Below, in pieces: positions 49,694-61,174 of a stretch of DNA of 64,000 bases. The DNA is taken from contig JABVXU010000068.1 in the NCBI GenBank assembly GCA_013365365.1, positions 124,001-188,000 of the forward strand. Reading direction: 5' to 3'. The translations under genes and the position numbers were made by a program. The notes under the pieces are model-generated. The model made no database searches and had not been told where the DNA came from. It saw only the letters and a list, made by a program, of their open reading frames with translations. Positions within the stretch are counted from its first letter, which is position 1. Every line of letters begins with the position of its first letter. Origin of the DNA: Cruorifilaria tuberocauda (lineage: Eukaryota; Nematoda; Chromadorea; Rhabditida; Onchocercidae).

Positions 49694-52600
49694 ATGTCAA
49701 GGGAAGATGAAGAGGAGGAAGTTGAAACTAAAAATTCTCCAAACGATGATTTGGAAATAGAATCTACTGTTCTACTCGATGATGTATCCAACGCTACTAG
49801 TACTGCTAATAAACGAAAAAGAAGTGGTCTTGACATTTCCGTTGCCAGTTCTGCTGTTTTACCTGCCTGGGTGGCCGGTAAGACTTTGCAATGAGATTAG
49901 TGTTTTGGACAAAATAGACTTTAATTAAAACTTTCATTTTATAAGGAAGAAAAATTTTTGAATAATTCGGAGATTTCTCTCATTTTGTGCAATTGCAGAA
50001 TAAATTTTAATTTAATTTGGGTGTGAAATCCGGTAATTGTAGTCTAAATTTGTTCTTCAAACTATTTTCAATATATATTTCAAGGTCAAAATGAGAGCAG
50101 TTTGACACTGTAAGGAAGGAATGGCGAGGTATATTTTTCTTCAAAAACTGTTTGCGTGTATTCTTTTGCAGGGACTTCACCAGCCAAATTTGTGAGTATG
50201 GATGAATTAATGAAGATGTCAGTAGCGTTGGAGAATATGGCACTGGTACATGAAATTGCGGTTAATCCCGAGTTTGTTATCGAGAAGAATTCAGCGAATT
50301 TCGTAGAGCAAGCAGTGGAGGATTGCATGAAAAAAGCTTATTGGGATAAACTGCGTGAAGACCTTTCTCGAGTACCACCAGATTACTCTTACGCTATAGT
50401 TTTGCTTGGTGATATCAAAAAGGTGTTTTTATACTCCTAATTATTGTCTCGTCCATTTATGATATTTCAATAACTCGTATTATACATTTGTTGATTTGAT
50501 GCTTATAAGTTCAGAATCTGTTCTTCATCGAAAATTACTTGTTAGGCAGAGGCGACAATTTAGAAAATCTGTGCGTTTATTCCAGATGTGGATTTCTTAA
50601 ATTGCAACTTTTCTCATCGTTAGTTATTTTTATGTTTGCCTTATAGATGATATTGGATTTGCTGACACAGCAACATGTCCGTTTGCGTTCTGAAGTAGAG
50701 TGCATGCTGGATATTGACTTGTTAAGACAGCAAGCTGAAAACAGTTGTTTGGATGTACGTCAATTATTTGAAAATATTATCGAACTCTTGAGCAGACTGT
50801 GTGCACCAGCAAGAGACAAATTGGTGAATGATTTGCGTAAAAAGACAGATAATGTAGATATGTTGAGGCAAGTTCTATTTTAAAACATGGGTTTTCATGA
50901 TATCTAACTGAGGTAGATAAATGCTACAGTTCGAATGAAATTTTGCAGGGGTGTATGTGAACTTTTGGATTTAATGAAATTAGATATGGCTAACTTTTTC
51001 GTGCAAGTTAATCGCTCTGTTGTCGAAAAACATTCATCTGAATACGAGAGGACGCAATTTATAAAGCTTCTGGACAAAAATCCTGGTTTGCAGAATTATT
51101 TATTATCAATTTTTTTTTGAATGTACAAAAAGAAAAATACGTAAGAAGTTCGCAGGTATTATGCGGACAATAATTTTTCTCTTTTCTCAATATAATTTTT
51201 ATAATTTTGGGATTGGAATTGTCAACGTTGCAGTGGCTATGTAGACATATAAGTATAAGCACTACAGATGGACCATCAGCCAAGAAAAGTTTCGAAGTAA
51301 TTATGTTTGATTTCTTATCTTCAACTTGTACATTACCTCTTTTTCTCGATCCTTGCAATTCGAGATATAATTTGCAACAAAGCTGTAGTTTTCAGGAATT
51401 GAATAATAGCGAAGTAAGTGGTATAATTAGTAGCGCATATATGGAATTGTTAGAATGGGATTATCAAAATACCTATCCTGAAACTCTCAAGGTATCCCTT
51501 CCTGTTTATACAATTCGTTACATGAACGCTGTAGATTGATTTGCTGAAAGGTTATGAAAATTGGATGATTGGTTTTGCCAGTAGAAAAAAATCATTTTCC
51601 TAATGATAACGGTTTACATACCTTAACTCGGAGCAGTTTTGAAGCCATTATTATTTAAATTCGATCTGTAAAAATGAAAAGCAATTAGTAGAGCAGCTGG
51701 AAATAAGTGAATAAAGTCAAGAAAAGCATACTGAAATTTCAGTTATCAGTGATTATCAATAATAATATTCAAAATATCTTCTCGCGTTCTATTTCTTGCA
51801 ATTCTGAAGTTAATGTCTCGATTTTGTTATTATTTTTTCGAATAAATTTGCACCAACCTTCAAATGGCGAAATTAACCTTTATATAAACTTGTTTAACTT
51901 GTTTAGTAATCTTAATAATAAAGTTGATAAATTTGAAATGTGTAACAAATCTTCAAAAAAAGTGAAATTATATCGATATTTTCTGCTTGTAAAGGATAAT
52001 GGATTATCCATGTATCCATTATTATAGTGATAGGTTCATTATAGTGGTTTTTTAGATTGATCGCTTACGATTGGAGGCCATAGCTATGAAATATTTACAA
52101 TTAATCGTATGCACCAGTTGTGTACTAGTTTCTTGCAATCTTGCTGGAAAGGATGTAGCCCAAGATAAAGATTTTAAAACAAATTTGAAAAATGACGTAG
52201 TTGTGATTACCAATGATATCAATAAAAGGTTAACTTTACTGTCCTTTTGTTAAATTTTCGTTGCTATTTATCAAAAATTTATTTTAGATCGCACAATTTC
52301 AACTCTAAAACGTTTTAGCAACGTAACGGATCGTCTTGAGGCAGTATCTGTTCTTTGTAGTGATAGAATATCGAAATGTTGCAAAACATTAAACATTGAC
52401 TGGACTGAAGAAAGGTCCACTGAACTGAAGGAACAAATTTTACAAGTTAGAGATTATACAAATCATGTCCGGAAGCTCATCCGTAAGTCTTGATTTTAAT
52501 TCCAATTTCTTTTTTTAATCACTCTGCGATCTTTGATTTCCCATAACCCTTTCTATTTTCTTGAAACTGAGAACTTGTTATTCAATCGAACTCTTTTTTT

Positions 52601-52802
52601 AGGCGACAGAATACACAGCTTCATTCTTTCGATAATCTCAAATCGAGTACCGTCCTATCAGCAGCAATTTCCACCTGGTTTATCTATAATACATACAGAA
52701 CTTTCAGCCCTCACTGCCCGTTTCTTACGTATTGTAAATCATAATAGAGACACTTTCGGTCCATATTATGGTCAGTTAATTAAAAAACTGATGAATAATT
52801 AA
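49694..52802 (+). CDS. tcp11l1: T-complex protein 11-like (TCP11L) family protein
   Basis: Nine exons: 49694-49877, 50172-50422, 50647-50867, 50949-51085, 51211-51296, 51396-51491, 52056-52228, 52319-52482 and 52603-52802. Phases close to 503 residues, close to human TCP11L1 (about 509). The acidic low-complexity N-terminus contains KRKR, a possible nuclear signal. The TCP11 domain then follows, with PAKFVSMDELM, NMALVHEIAVNPEF, AYWDKLREDLSRVPPDY, LCAPARD, LLDLMKLDMANFF, ELLEWDYQNTYPETL and, at the end, RFLRIVNHNRDTFGPYYGQL. TCP11 family function is poorly defined; the gene is broadly conserved in animals. Two introns are unusual: 50868-50948 starts GC, and 51086-51210 ends GG. A 565-base intron precedes the exon at 52056. 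The ATG follows a TTTTTAG acceptor. Confidence 0.9.
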
Positions 52803-52816
52803 ACGCTTTCACTGCT

Positions 52817-52822
52817 AATAAA
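52817..52822 (+). terminator. Poly(A) signal AATAAA of the TCP11-like gene
   Basis: AATAAA 15 bases after the TAA stop, indicating a very short 3' UTR. Confidence 0.55.
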
Positions 52823-53454
52823 ATAACATTATCACCTCAATTTTAAATTACGGTGTTTTTGTGTTCTTTCAGTTTTTGATAAATAATTGTAAAAGTGTAG
52901 CATAGTGATTCATTCTTTGATTATTAAGAAATAGGTCAGTAAGCATGAATGAAGCAAAATAAAATCCATTGAAAATGAGTACGGGACGTATCGTAACTTA
53001 CATGCAATATAATTGATATTTTCTGGACTCAGTTTGAAAAACAGTCTCATTTTATTTTTGCATTTGTAAAACAGAATTTATTCCTGTTGTGTTACAGAGT
53101 GATATTCTAGAAAATTGCATTATTTTATCATAAGATATCAGCTTTCAACTTTTTAACGAAATATATGGTAATGGTATGAAATATAAGAAAAAAGAATCAG
53201 AATGATATGGAAGAATAAGGCACGTGTTTGAAAGATTTGGCGTGCAACGAAGTGTATCAATTTTTCAAGAAGATAAAGTGGAAAATATAACTACTTGTAG
53301 CTAGCAATACTTGACTTTTTTCTAGAATCTAATTTAGACATTCTTTTTTGTTCTTAGATCCAGGAAGACTGAATAGGTTCTTTTTTCTTCTCCCCAGAAA
53401 ATATACGGCTTTACTAATTGTGTTTTGAATTGTAGAGAAGTTGAAGCTAACAAC
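52823..53454 (+). other. Spacer between two plus-strand genes
   Basis: No exon seen. A GTAG acceptor near 53435 lies 19 bases before the next ATG and may receive a spliced leader. Confidence 0.4.
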
Positions 53455-55475
53455 ATGGAAATGTTGTGGTTGAAAGGAGTTCCTCTCAAGGAAATAATGT
53501 TATTTAAAGTAAGATTAGGAAAGAGGAAGAGCTGTAAAGTGGTGTATTCTCGTGGGAGTAACGCGAGAGCAAGTGAAATCAAAAACCGAATAAACCACTC
53601 CACTCATTTTTGGCTTTATTTGGGAGTCCTAGAAAGCGATGGCTTTCTATTTTGCGCTTATGAACATCTCCAATGCTACTTTTGATAATTCAACAAAATT
53701 TCGTTCGTCATCTCTCTCACGTAATCACATGCAGCGATCTAATCGGCGTTCCACAATCACCCTTTATGACTCTGATGCATTGTTCAAGTGAATTTTATTT
53801 CACTTATTGCTTAAAAATCTGATTCTCAATCAATAAAATGAATTTTGATCGCAAAAAATTGATTGTTTTCAAGTTTTGGATTTTCAATTTCTTTTTTTGA
53901 AAGGACAGTTATTTTCAGCAAGCATTTGTGAAAAAATTTTAACCATCAGTGACTTTTGCGAAGCAAAAATGTAATTTTTCCTTCTTTAGAATCAATTACA
54001 TAAAGCTATAGAATCCAATAAATAATCGTTTTAGCAATGAAATACATTTTTGAAATTTGCTAAAGGCAAATTATTAACACAAATGATTTGTTATGTTCTT
54101 AATGTATTTAGTGTGATTTAAGGAAGGACGAATTATCATCTCAGATTTACCGAAACCAACGCGGATTTCATAAAGTTCAAAAGGACTTAAAGTTGGGGAA
54201 TGACAACAAGGTAACTTTCAAGAAAAGAGAACCTGACACAATAACAATCAAAGCGAACAACTTTTTAAAAAATCATGTTTCCCTAGGTAATATTTTCTTT
54301 AAATTGCGGATTACAATTGTTTATTTTAATTCGAACCTCTCAAATGTTTAATTAATATTTGTTATAGAGTTCTAACCTTAACATTTAAGAATAATAAAAA
54401 GCAAAATAATTAATAAATTAAATATAAATAATCACTTTATCAGACAAATGTCAAAGGACAGCCGTGAACTGCAAAGTCAAAAACATTGTTTGTCACGCGG
54501 AACATCGTCTACCTGTATCGAAATTCCACAGTGCAAATTTCGAGGAGCAGAAACGAAATGCTCTGAAGAAATCGTCGTCAATATGGAAAACACCTTCCGA
54601 TGGAGATGTAACAGGTAGCTCAGAATTTCAAATAAATATGTAAGTACATGAATAAATATTAAATGAATTAATCAGCTAGTCAAAAATTTCAGGTGCTTGG
54701 CTATTAAATACAAAGAGATCAAATTCCAGATATGAAGTGAGAGTATACGAGGTTTGAAATACATCAATTTGAGAGATCTTTTCAACATTTATTGCAAAAC
54801 AATTCATTATGAGCTCTTTGTAAGTGTAAATCGTTAAAAGTGATATATGTCAATTTAAAAGAACTCCACTACAGGGACATCCTCTTGAATTATTAGTTTA
54901 TTCTAACCGTGTACAACGAGTGAATGATCGAACCATTCTACCTAGTATCGTACAGAATGCTGCTAATGAATTGATTGAACACAGATTAATCCTACCACCC
55001 AGGTGTTCATTTATTTATCGGCACTTGCAATAACTTTCTTTCAATAGTTTTAATAATCAGTATAATCTCTTTGTTTTATCTTACTTAATAGAATTCTCGA
55101 TCATTGAATTGCAAAAGTTGAGCAACCAGCTGAGAGTCGGAAGGGAATTGGTCAATGTTAGATTTCGTTCATTAAATAAGGAAGAAAATTCCGATAACTC
55201 AGAGATCCCGTTATAACATGACTAATAGAAAGATTTAAATGTAAAAAATTGTAAATATTTCCAGGACGTGGAATTTCCGGAAATCTACTATTCCTAGACA
55301 ACGAAGTGCCAGCGATATTTATTCAAGATATACATGGTCTTATTTCAATCCTGGATTTCGTTTCGTGGAAAATGAACTGAAGGCTTTGGAGAATGATACA
55401 GCTATTCGAACTGATCATAATTATATTTCATCTTATATTTATTCGAAAATAATACCGCTTGTCGGTAATTTCTAA
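53455..55475 (+). CDS. Unrecognised basic protein of about 254 residues
   Basis: Six exons: 53455-53508, 54145-54286, 54444-54614, 54693-54751, 54875-55002 and 55265-55475. All introns are GT-AG and all phases agree, which supports a real gene. No signal peptide or membrane segment is evident. The protein is rich in basic and polar residues. The first part contains IYRNQRGFHKVQKDLKL. A middle part has three cysteines (TAVNCKVKNIVCH, plus KCQRT). The section GHPLELLVYSNRVQRVND is followed by QNAANELIEHRLILPPR, and the C-terminal part has RQRSASDIYSRYTWSYF. I do not recognise the family. The first exon is the weakest: it has two in-frame ATGs (53455, 53461) and a GTAAGA donor. It sits 650 bases after the TCP11-like gene on the same strand. 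Confidence 0.7.
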
Positions 55476-55674
55476 CGAATCCGAAATGCTATCCTTGAAA
55501 TCTCAATTTTATGCAAAACAATGTTTAGTTTTCAAAGCTTAATCTCAGAAGCAGAAGAGTTGTATTTATTTTCATTCCATTCTTGATCTAATATTTTTGA
55601 CCGATCTATATTAACTTGTTCCACTTATTTTTAACACTTAATAATTTGCTTGATTGAATCTTCAACTTCTAAAG

Positions 55675-55680
55675 AATAAA
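55675..55680 (+). terminator. Poly(A) signal AATAAA of the gene ending at 55475
   Basis: A canonical AATAAA 200 bases after the stop codon. Confidence 0.4.
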
Positions 55681-56447
55681 TAGAAGAGGCGTATTACCGA
55701 TGAGTAAATGAATTTCTTATGGAAAAAGGATTAAATTATGCAATAAAATTGAAGAATTCAGTTCCCAATGATTCCAAGTCAATATTTCAAATAGCTGTGT
55801 ACAAATTTTTTTTCGATTTCATTAGTTTGTATTACCGGTAATTTAAAATGTAATTTACAAAATATATAAAAATATTTTTTATGAATCAAACTTATAAATT
55901 AAAATTTATCATAGTAAATAATTATATTATCTATGTGAAAAAGTATAGAAACAAGCTAAGTATGACGGAATTTCAATCTAAAACATAACACAGATAAAGC
56001 AATTACAATTAATAAGACAAAAATAAGGAACATCGATTACTAGTAACATAGAAAATCCATTGCTTTCCTATCAACAAAAATGGCATACATTTTCCTGCAC
56101 TAAGACTATCTGTTTCGGTAGCAATACATGAGAATTTTTCAAGAAATTGATTTTCCTTGTTAGTCCTAAAAATATCAAGGAACTAGAGACTAGATAGATA
56201 TATCAAGGAACTAGAGATTCTAAATTATATCAAAAACTCATGAAAATTCGATGTCCTCTACATTTCAAGACCAGCGAAAAACCGTAGGATCCATAAACTG
56301 CGTTTTCAAGTTCATCAATAAAGAAGAATCCGTATACGTGTTAAGAAATTCTTATTTAAACATAACTCCTCCTGAAACTATTTCCTCCTGTCAAGCTTAT
56401 TAAAAACTTGGTTGAATTCTGATAAAAAAAACTTAATAACTATCGAT
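55681..56447. other. Convergent intergenic region
   Basis: AT-rich sequence between the 3' ends of a plus-strand gene and a minus-strand gene. A short imperfect duplication (ATCAAGGAACTAGAGA, twice) occurs at 56175-56218. No coding signal was seen. Confidence 0.5.
56175..56218. repeat. Short tandem duplication
   Basis: The unit ATCAAGGAACTAGAGA is present twice, about 27 bases apart, separated by TAGATAGATAT-type sequence. Confidence 0.7.
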
Positions 56448-56488
56448 CCTGGGTGCATTACGAATTCGAAAATTCATAATGCACCAGG
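56448..56488. repeat. Imperfect palindrome over the 3' end of the membrane-protein gene
   Basis: The left arm CCTGGGTGCATTACGAATT and the right arm (AATTCATAATGCACCAGG) pair over about 18 bases, with one bulge and one mismatch, around a CGAA loop. It covers the last codons and stop of the minus-strand gene. Confidence 0.75.
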
Positions 56489-57023
56489 CGGACCTCGCTT
56501 TCGCAAGGAATAAACTGATTCCTTCTCATAAATCCTGTTAAATCGTGCTTTCATGTAATTTTGAAGGATTTCTTCTTTATGCAACATCTCCTCGCTTAAT
56601 TGACCATTCTTTTTCATTTGTCTCCACTGATAACGATTCAGTGGATGTTCACTTCCATAATACTTTCTAACGAAAATATATAACCTATAATCAATTTCAT
56701 ACAATTTTCAGTACTCTTTTAAAAAAATATATTTGGAGAAAAGAATTTAAATCCTTCTTCCTTATTACATTAAAATAAGTGTTGACAAATTCAAATTTAA
56801 ATTCTCTTCCTTCAATAAAATGAGAAACAAACCCAACGGTATAAACAAGTACGAGAGCAGTAACTTTCACAGTTACTCGATCTTTCCAGTGCTGACTTAT
56901 ATAACGCACATTGTACATCAACCTATCCCACGAAATACCTATTCTTGATTTTGGCTTCAGATACGGAACTCGTCGTGATTTCTCAGCATTTGATACATTT
57001 GGCTCACAATGACGATCAAACAT
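56474..57023 (-). CDS. Small single-pass membrane protein, unrecognised
   Basis: Two exons in transcript order: 57023 to about 56769, and about 56662 to 56474, giving roughly 147 residues. The N-terminal 50 residues are basic (KSRRVPYLKPKSRIGISW). One hydrophobic segment follows (VKVTALVLVYTVGFVSHF, about residues 52-69). The C-terminal part is charged (YGSEHPLNRYQWRQMKKN ... EMLHKEEILQNYMKARF) and ends SLRKRGPPGAL. Size and layout resemble small mitochondrial inner-membrane proteins such as accessory respiratory-complex subunits, but I cannot name a family. The splice junction is not settled: the upstream donor could be GTAATA at 56768 or GTCAAC just before it, and the phase-matching acceptor (AAAG before TATTATGG) is weak. 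The stop lies in the hairpin at 56448-56488. Confidence 0.6.
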
Positions 57024-57834
57024 AACTCAAATTAAACATTTTTTCTCAAATATCATCATTAATTAGACAGCCAGAGAAATAATAGCTGATAATTACAATG
57101 CGAAACACATTACACACAAGGATAAAAGACAAAATTAAGTTTCGCTCACAATGAAGTTTTTTACCGAAATCTGAAGCTCCTAATCATTTCCGGCTTACAA
57201 ATGGATTGTAAAATCAAACATTAATAACATTTCAATAAACATTTGAATGGAAATAAAGTAGAATATACGCAGCTTGATTTGAATGCATTGAACCTTCCAT
57301 TAACAGTGGATTTTGGTCTTTATTTATTTATAAACTAGGCGAAGTACTGAAAATAACAAATACTGTAAAAAACAAAAAGAAAAGCAAAATGCTAGAAAAA
57401 GAAGAATATGATATACAAAGAAAAATCATTTGCAACAACAAAAATCGTAGTAAAGAAAAAATGCAGAAAACTGAATTGAAAATAATAGAAATGCCTGAAT
57501 ATACAAAAATGAAACTTCCAACAAAACACAATATCAATGAATAGTGAGAGACTAATAATAATAACAGGACTATAAAATCTTAATATACTGAGACAGATGC
57601 GAATAATAATCAAAATTATATGAAAAATGAAACTAGAGTGAGATAGGATATAGTGAAATAGAGGTAAGTATACTGTCAGATGCAAAAACTTCAACTTTCA
57701 AAATAAGGTGATATATGATATGCTATCTGTAACAACTACCGATGAAGTCAAAAAATAAATCATAAATTAAAAAAAAATTATGAGAACAACATTAACAATA
57801 CAATCTTTGAGTAGATAAAATGGTAAGACCTCAA
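57024..57834. other. Intergenic region downstream of the photolyase gene
   Basis: Very AT-rich. Open frames at 57.3-57.7 kb on the minus strand are phenylalanine/serine-rich reading of poly-purine sequence and are not believed. Confidence 0.5.
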
Positions 57835-60626
57835 TTATTTCTTTATAACTCCACGCCTTCTCTTCATTTTTGGCTGATAATCTTTCGAAGCTTCTGTCAT
57901 TTTTGATTGTCCATGGTTTAGTTCTAATATGCGGCCAGCACGTTTATAGTTATTATTAACATACTCATCGATATGATTCCGGAACTTTCTTCGTAATCCC
58001 TCAGCACACATATATCGAATCTTTCCAAATATCGGTCTGTTCTAAACAAGTATTAATTCAAGTAAAGAATTCTGTCGTAAATACTGCAGCAAATAATTGC
58101 ATATTTACATTCATTTTTCTTTTAAAAATAATATTTTCATGAAATTGCATTTGCAAAGAAGTGAGTAATGACCGCATGAGCCCGATCGTGCATACCAAAA
58201 TTCCACATCACGCCGCAGTAACCATTAGGATCCCGTCCATCCAACTCATATTTATCATTTTGTTCAATAAGAAAAGTGTAAGCGCTTTTATAATCAGGAG
58301 ACCATTCGATCACTTTTTTCGCCCAATACATACGAAGATAACCCGACATCTGCAAAGAAAGCATTTTATTAGCAACGTCATTTTTACGTAGTTCTGTAAC
58401 CGACAAATTAAATTAAAAATATTAAAAACAATGCTTCACAACAGTCAGCCGACATTTCTTATACTGAAATCATCTATTATATGAAAATCAGATGAAAGAA
58501 ATTTGGATACTTTATGAGTGAATACAAGTTCAAATTGTGCTGCATTCCAGTAAACATCATGCGTACAGCCTTCTTCTAGCTCTTTGTAGCTATAAATATA
58601 CTCCCGCTTATCAAAACGATGCTCATCCATCGTTTTCTTTGCCCATTCTGGCAAACAATCAAACTGAAAAAAAACAAACGTGATTTCCCATATGATCCAT
58701 GACTGAGTTTACCATTATCAATCAAAAATCCTTTTATCCCAAACTAAATCGTACTGTATCGTAAGTAGCTCTGTAGTAGTGAACAAAATTATGTGCTAGC
58801 TCTCGCCGAATAACCAATTCTTCCAAAAATGCATCTGAAGAGTAAATTATGAAGTTTTACTAAGCAAACACACCACTACCGCATGAATTTTTCGCTAAAT
58901 AAGGATACCGTTACATAGAAAGTGCAATTTATTTTAAATAAAGCTTCAAATTTCAATCAAATTCTGCCAACAACAATAAAAAGCTAGCAACCTAGCAACA
59001 AGTCTTTTATTTGATATATAAGCTTGACTATTAAAAATTACCTTTGGCAGATTTTGGTGCTTTAGACTGCTTGATTTCCAAAACGATCATAACAGGATTT
59101 AACATACCAAAATGGAGATAAGGTGACAACAGACTCTGTTTTTCATTGTTTGGGACATTCCTGATATAGAAATATGGCATAATTAAAAAACAGAACAGAT
59201 GAATAAGGAACAAAATCAATTTTATTTAAATATCAAATTTTGCTAATACAAAAAAGAGACAAACCTTTCCCTGTCATATGAATTTAGATTATTAGCAATG
59301 AAATAGTCCAGGACTTGCCGGGCAGCATCTTCGCCACCTTTTAATACACTGCTTGTTTTGCAATCGTCAACAACTCTTCTATATTCTGATGAAATACTTA
59401 TACATTCCAAGTCACATTTTACTTTGCTGAAATAATAGTAGTGTATGCAAAATATTTATGTATTATCTTTCACCGGTGCAAGCTTCTCAGTTTTGAGACA
59501 GTTTCTTTGATCATGATTAGTTAAATAGTATTAAAGAAGATATATTATAACAGCATGGGTTTAGCATTTGCTTAATTGCATTATTTTTGGTTCCTATGCA
59601 TGTGAACAAATCGAACAGTTATATTAAATAAATAAAAGCTTAATGAATATATCTGTTACGCACCTCTTCCATGATTCACAGTGAATTTTTGGAGTAATAT
59701 TCCATTTTTCATAAAGAAAATCATCAAGAAAACGCCACGCTACTTTTCGAATTGTATTAGCATTATAAGCTGGCTTATTGCATAAAATCTAAAAGGTTGT
59801 TTATAATTCAGAATTATTCACATTCACACTATTTTCATCATTGAAAATAGTGTGTATATGAATAGTTCTGAATTTTATAGGAAATAATTGGTTTTTCGTA
59901 AAGAATGATTTAATACTGGAGAAACCGTCTTAAAATACAAATGAGATGTGATGATATCTTGAAAAGAGATATTATAAAATCAAGGTTAGTGATAGAATAT
60001 CTAAAGAAATAAAGAAATGAAGAAAATAGTGCAAAAAAAATATTACCGTCACCGGTATAGTGACATTTCCTTCAACTTTTGTGAATCTGCGACATTTCAT
60101 TACGAGCTTGTCGTTAAGATTTTCATCAAAGCTACGATCTTCCCGCAAATAAGCAGCATCTGTTATCACTTCGCAAGCTTTATCGGATAGTTTTAGAACA
60201 ATTTTTGTTGCTTCCTGATCACTATTTACCTTCACAACTAACAAAGGTACATGCAAACGCGATAGATTATTTTCTAAACAATTCAGTCCTTCCAAAAGAA
60301 ATTTTCGCTGTGCCAAATTATGCCTATCTGCAATGGATGATTAATTCATTAAAAACTGATAAAATATCATACTGAAAAAGTGATTAATACTTTAAAACCA
60401 TAGTGAACTATAAAAATCGAGGTGCAATTAAGATGGCGGTCTACAAAAAACTACCTGGTTGATAGATATAAGTGGCAAGAACGGGTACTCCATGTTCGTT
60501 AGCCTTCTGAGATGCGAATGACAACGACGGTAATTGCTGAGAACGAACACATCGAAGCAAAAGAAGAACATACTTCCCTACCACAATGTTTTGCTTATTC
60601 AAAGGCTGTATGCGGGATCTTCCCAT
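57835..60626 (-). CDS. phr: Class II CPD DNA photolyase
   Basis: Nine exons in transcript order: 60626-60455, 60327-60047, 59788-59664, 59426-59265, 59160-59042, 58834-58755, 58663-58511, 58349-58173 and 58041-57835. All are GT-AG with matching phases, giving 491 residues, normal for class II. The family repairs UV-induced cyclobutane pyrimidine dimers using FAD and light. The antenna-domain start RIQPLN and the later [56 protein letters not shown] and [10 protein letters not shown] are class II hallmarks. The C-terminus is basic ([11 protein letters not shown]), a possible nuclear signal. Between GVMW and NRPIF the segment reads [10 protein letters not shown], where the family usually has one more residue and a Trp in HDxxW. 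The ATG directly follows a TATTACAG acceptor. The sarcoglycan gene lies 550 bases upstream on the same strand. Confidence 0.92.
59801..59879. repeat. Long imperfect hairpin in a photolyase intron
   Basis: The arms 59801-59837 and 59842-59879 pair over about 37 bases with only a few mismatches around a TCAT loop. The inner core is CACACTATTTTCA / TGAAAATAGTGTG. It lies inside the intron between exons 2 and 3. It could be a fold-back element or a small-RNA hairpin. Confidence 0.7.
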
Positions 60627-61174
60627 CCTGTAATACATTCACTCATTTCTGTGACATTATCCAGTACGAGCATTGAAGATGTCGTTCAACCCAAGATCTC
60701 GTCCCTTAGTAATGTACAAATCCTTGACAACGTGTAACAGAACAGATCAATGGCTTGTTTAAAATATCAGAAAGAAGGGATTCTCGACATTAGCGTAGAG
60801 AAGCCAATATTTTCTGAATTGGGGATATTGATTATCTCTTTTTGTATTATCCGTTGATGAAGAGACACTTTTCTCGTCCATATTTCGGAATTCCGACCGA
60901 AGGACGAGAAATGACTCTCGTTTGATGTGAATCTCGAAATATGAGTACATGTCTGAAGGATGGTGCTTCATTTTGCAACATTACCAAGTGCAGGTATTTT
61001 CTTTTATTTCAATCCTTTATCATCATCATACGAAGAGCTTATCAGTGTTATACAGGAGAGAATGATGAGAGTGCAAATACAATGAGTACATCGGAATGCA
61101 CACATGAATAGATGATTGAATGATTGATTGAAGATAGATTTCAATTCCAAGTGCAAGTGATCGTATCTGATCCA
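60627..61174 (-). other. Spacer between sarcoglycan and photolyase genes
   Basis: About 550 bases. A 70-codon minus-strand frame at 60759-60971 (starting MKHHPSDMYS) has no matching splice sites to the photolyase gene and is not called. It could be 3' UTR of the sarcoglycan transcript. Confidence 0.4.

Noticed and set aside
53334..53603. 89-codon minus-strand frame with hydrophobic stretches
   Set aside because: Opposite the first exon of the plus-strand gene; no acceptor, donor or homology.
57328..57694. Two long phenylalanine-rich minus frames
   Set aside because: They read poly-purine repeats as Phe/Ile/Ser; this is low-complexity sequence, not protein.
60759..60971. 70-codon frame as an extra first exon of the photolyase
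   Set aside because: No donor in the right phase, and the photolyase ATG has its own adjacent acceptor; more likely UTR or spacer.
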